64,000 bases of DNA from QHXW01 sp963752965 (GTDB lineage: Bacteria > Acidobacteriota > Terriglobia > Bryobacterales > Bryobacteraceae). Positions 62,561-64,000 of the stretch are shown one piece after another; the first letter of the stretch is position 1; each line of letters begins with the position of its first letter. The notes under the pieces are model-generated. The model saw nothing but the letters and a program-made list of their open reading frames with translations, had not been told where the DNA came from and did no database searches. Location: NCBI GenBank assembly GCA_963752965.1, contig CAVWAJ010000014.1, forward strand, positions 248,001-312,000. The letters are read 5' to 3'. The translations under genes and the position numbers were made by a program.

Positions 62561-63280
62561 TTAAGCGCGACGATACCGGCGCCGCAACACACCAGCCGTG
62601 AAGAGCAGGACGATCCCCGTGAGAACCACACTTGCCGGTTCGGGAACAGCGACGGACGACAGCGTAGCTGACACAGTGTCATCTACGTTCTTACTATTCG
62701 GATTCGTAAACGACAAGTTGACTATGTCGGTCAACTCGAATCCGCCGCCGCCAAAGGTAATCACGCTTGTTCCCTGTAATCCGGCATCCGTACCCGTGGG
62801 AAAAGGATTTTCGCTCGACTTGGGCGTAGAGGGGCCGCTCACATCGAATGCCGTGTTGTCGCCATTGTAAAAACCTTGTGCCGTTGCGGAACCCTTAGCG
62901 CCCCCTGTGACGGGGACGTCGGTGTTGAGTGTCTGGGTCAAAAATGTAGGACCTACCGGAGATAAAAAGCCGGTGTCCGTTACTTCTATTGTCAGCGTGT
63001 TCGGCTTTATTGTGCTGCCTTTGAGAGAGTCCACCAGCATTGTGAGCGTTAGCTCGGCCGGACCAGCCGTTCCGTTGCTCGAGGCCGCTACGAAGTCCAG
63101 GCTGCCCCCAAAATCCGCATCGAGCAAGTCAACGATGAGTCCATCGCTGCTGCTTGAAGCCGTATACGTCTTTGCGCCATCGATCACTTTAATCTGAAGG
63201 CTGTCTGCGCGTGCGGGCAGCGCCGCAAAGACAACAACTCCTACTAGAACCCCAAGAACTTTCAAGCCAGCGAGTTTCAT
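62561..63280 (-). CDS. PEP-CTERM protein, unknown function
   Basis: A 239-residue protein from the ATG at 63280, preceded by an AGGAGGAAGG-type site. Signal peptide KLAGLKVLGVLVGVVVFAAL then PARA; a beta-rich body (SLQIKVIDGAKTYTASSSSD; SLDFVAASSNGTAGPAELTL); and the anchor VPEPASVVLTGIVLLFTAGV followed by LRRRYRRA. It is the second PEP-CTERM protein within 2 kb. Likely exported and processed by exosortase. Function unknown. Confidence 0.83.
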   Translation of the reverse strand: MKLAGLKVLGVLVGVVVFAALPARADSLQIKVIDGAKTYTASSSSDGLIVDLLDADFGGSLDFVAASSNGTAGPAELTLTMLVDSLKGSTIKPNTLTIEVTDTGFLSPVGPTFLTQTLNTDVPVTGGAKGSATAQGFYNGDNTAFDVSGPSTPKSSENPFPTGTDAGLQGTSVITFGGGGFELTDIVNLSFTNPNSKNVDDTVSATLSSVAVPEPASVVLTGIVLLFTAGVLRRRYRRA

Positions 63281-63492
63281 CTTGTCCCTTCCTCCTCGAC
63301 TCTCGTCGTTCGACACCCCGAAGGTGGTACGGCCACCTACGGAATCCCATCGAGCCACCTAGTAAGCATTTGAAACTCCAAACCGAAAGACAATGGAAAC
63401 AAATGAGTTATTAGTATTCAGCGCGACCAGAAAATCCCAAAAAACCAGAATGTTAACGAGAGATTTGGAGTTTCAGCAGAGAACAGAGATTT

Positions 63493-64000
63493 CTAGAGGC
63501 GAACGATGTTCGGAGACGCAATTCCCTTGAAGGCGTTGCGGGTATCGACGATCAGCTTCGCCTGCTCCGCGATTTTGCGGTAGTCGAAGGCCGCGTGGTC
63601 CGTCACCACCACCGTGCAGTCGGCCGACGCCACCAGATTCGCGTCCTGCGATTTCAGGTGCTCCCCCTCGAGTTCGAGCACTGGCACATGCGGATCGGAG
63701 AACGTCAGTCGCGCGCCCCGCCGTTTGAGCAACATCATGATATCCAGCGCCGGCGATTCACGCACGTCCTCGATATTTTTCTTGTACGCCACCCCGAGCA
63801 CGTGGACGTGCGAACCTTTCACCGGTTTCGAGTGGTCGTTGAGCGCATTCTGAATCTTGTCCACCACAAAATGCGGCATCTGTCCGTTGATATAACCCGC
63901 CAGCTCAATGAAGCGCGCCTCAATGCCCGCCTGCTTGGTTTTCCAGGAGAGATAAAAAGGATCAATCGGGATGCAGTGCCCGCCGAGACCCGGACCCGGG
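63493..64000 (-). CDS. UDP-sugar 6-dehydrogenase (WecC/UDP-GlcNAc dehydrogenase type), C-terminal part
   Basis: About 168 C-terminal residues; the gene starts beyond the window. The catalytic cysteine loop GPGLGGHCIPIDPFYLSW is visible at the very edge, followed by the linker helix (ARFIELAGYINGQMPHFVVD) and the UDP-binding domain (GSHVHVLGVAYKKNIEDVRE, then SPALDIMMLLKRRGARLTFS). The enzyme oxidises a UDP-hexose or UDP-N-acetylhexosamine to the uronic acid for capsule or exopolysaccharide. Confidence 0.9.
   Translation of the reverse strand, partial: PGPGLGGHCIPIDPFYLSWKTKQAGIEARFIELAGYINGQMPHFVVDKIQNALNDHSKPVKGSHVHVLGVAYKKNIEDVRESPALDIMMLLKRRGARLTFSDPHVPVLELEGEHLKSQDANLVASADCTVVVTDHAAFDYRKIAEQAKLIVDTRNAFKGIASPNIVRL

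Overview
The window looks like a chromosome segment of an acidobacterium, most likely of the Bryobacterales/Solibacter type. The evidence is gene content: three very large TonB-dependent receptors with an N-terminal carboxypeptidase-like plug domain, many Tat-exported oxidoreductase, isomerase and aldolase-like proteins, a serine/threonine kinase with a C-terminal beta-propeller paired with an ECF sigma factor, fragments of an ADOP-type MacB permease and of a CRTAC1/UnbV protein, PEP-CTERM proteins, and moderately high G+C. The assignment is inferred; no rRNA or complete tRNA is present.

Layout. 1-2150: end of an arsenic operon (ArsM end, ACR3 arsenite exporter, small Cys-rich protein, thioredoxin-type ArsC). 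2555-10763: a secreted protein, then a Tat-exported double-FAD oxidoreductase divergent from a TonB receptor with a good sigma-70 promoter between them. 10886-11850: a damaged zone with a kinase cut off at its HRD motif, a terminator-like hairpin and the 5' part of a group IIC-like intron. 11848-43610: a candidate integrative element bounded by identical 38-bp copies of the 5' half of a tRNA-Gly(CCC) gene. At its left end are a tyrosine integrase, an excisionase-like HTH protein and a relaxase. Its cargo is a kinase/sigma pair, two TonB receptors, a SelA-like/DapA-like pair, an M1 aminopeptidase, a sensor kinase split from its signal peptide by an IS3 element, a sugar isomerase and Gfo/Idh/MocA dehydrogenase pair, a TPR protein, and several transposase remnants and dispersed repeats.

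43672-58266 is denser, housekeeping-like DNA: a ROK kinase/sugar transporter operon; a dienelactone hydrolase, cyclophilin and isochorismatase operon coupled by ATGA overlaps; NIPSNAP, AIM24-like and hemerythrin proteins; a carbon-nitrogen hydrolase; purC-cvpA-fis-like; a phosphoglycolate phosphatase-like HAD protein with a HIT protein; lactate permease; and a DPP IV-like peptidase. 58271-64000 holds a FecR-like protein with a low-complexity tail, an ADOP permease pseudogene in two pieces, an ice-binding-type PEP-CTERM protein, an intact IS630-type element with TA duplication, a second PEP-CTERM protein, and the end of a UDP-sugar dehydrogenase running off the window.

The main themes are uptake and breakdown of sugar-like or aromatic substrates (receptor plus exported oxidoreductase, isomerase or aldolase), arsenic resistance, and heavy turnover of mobile DNA around one tRNA-Gly attachment site.
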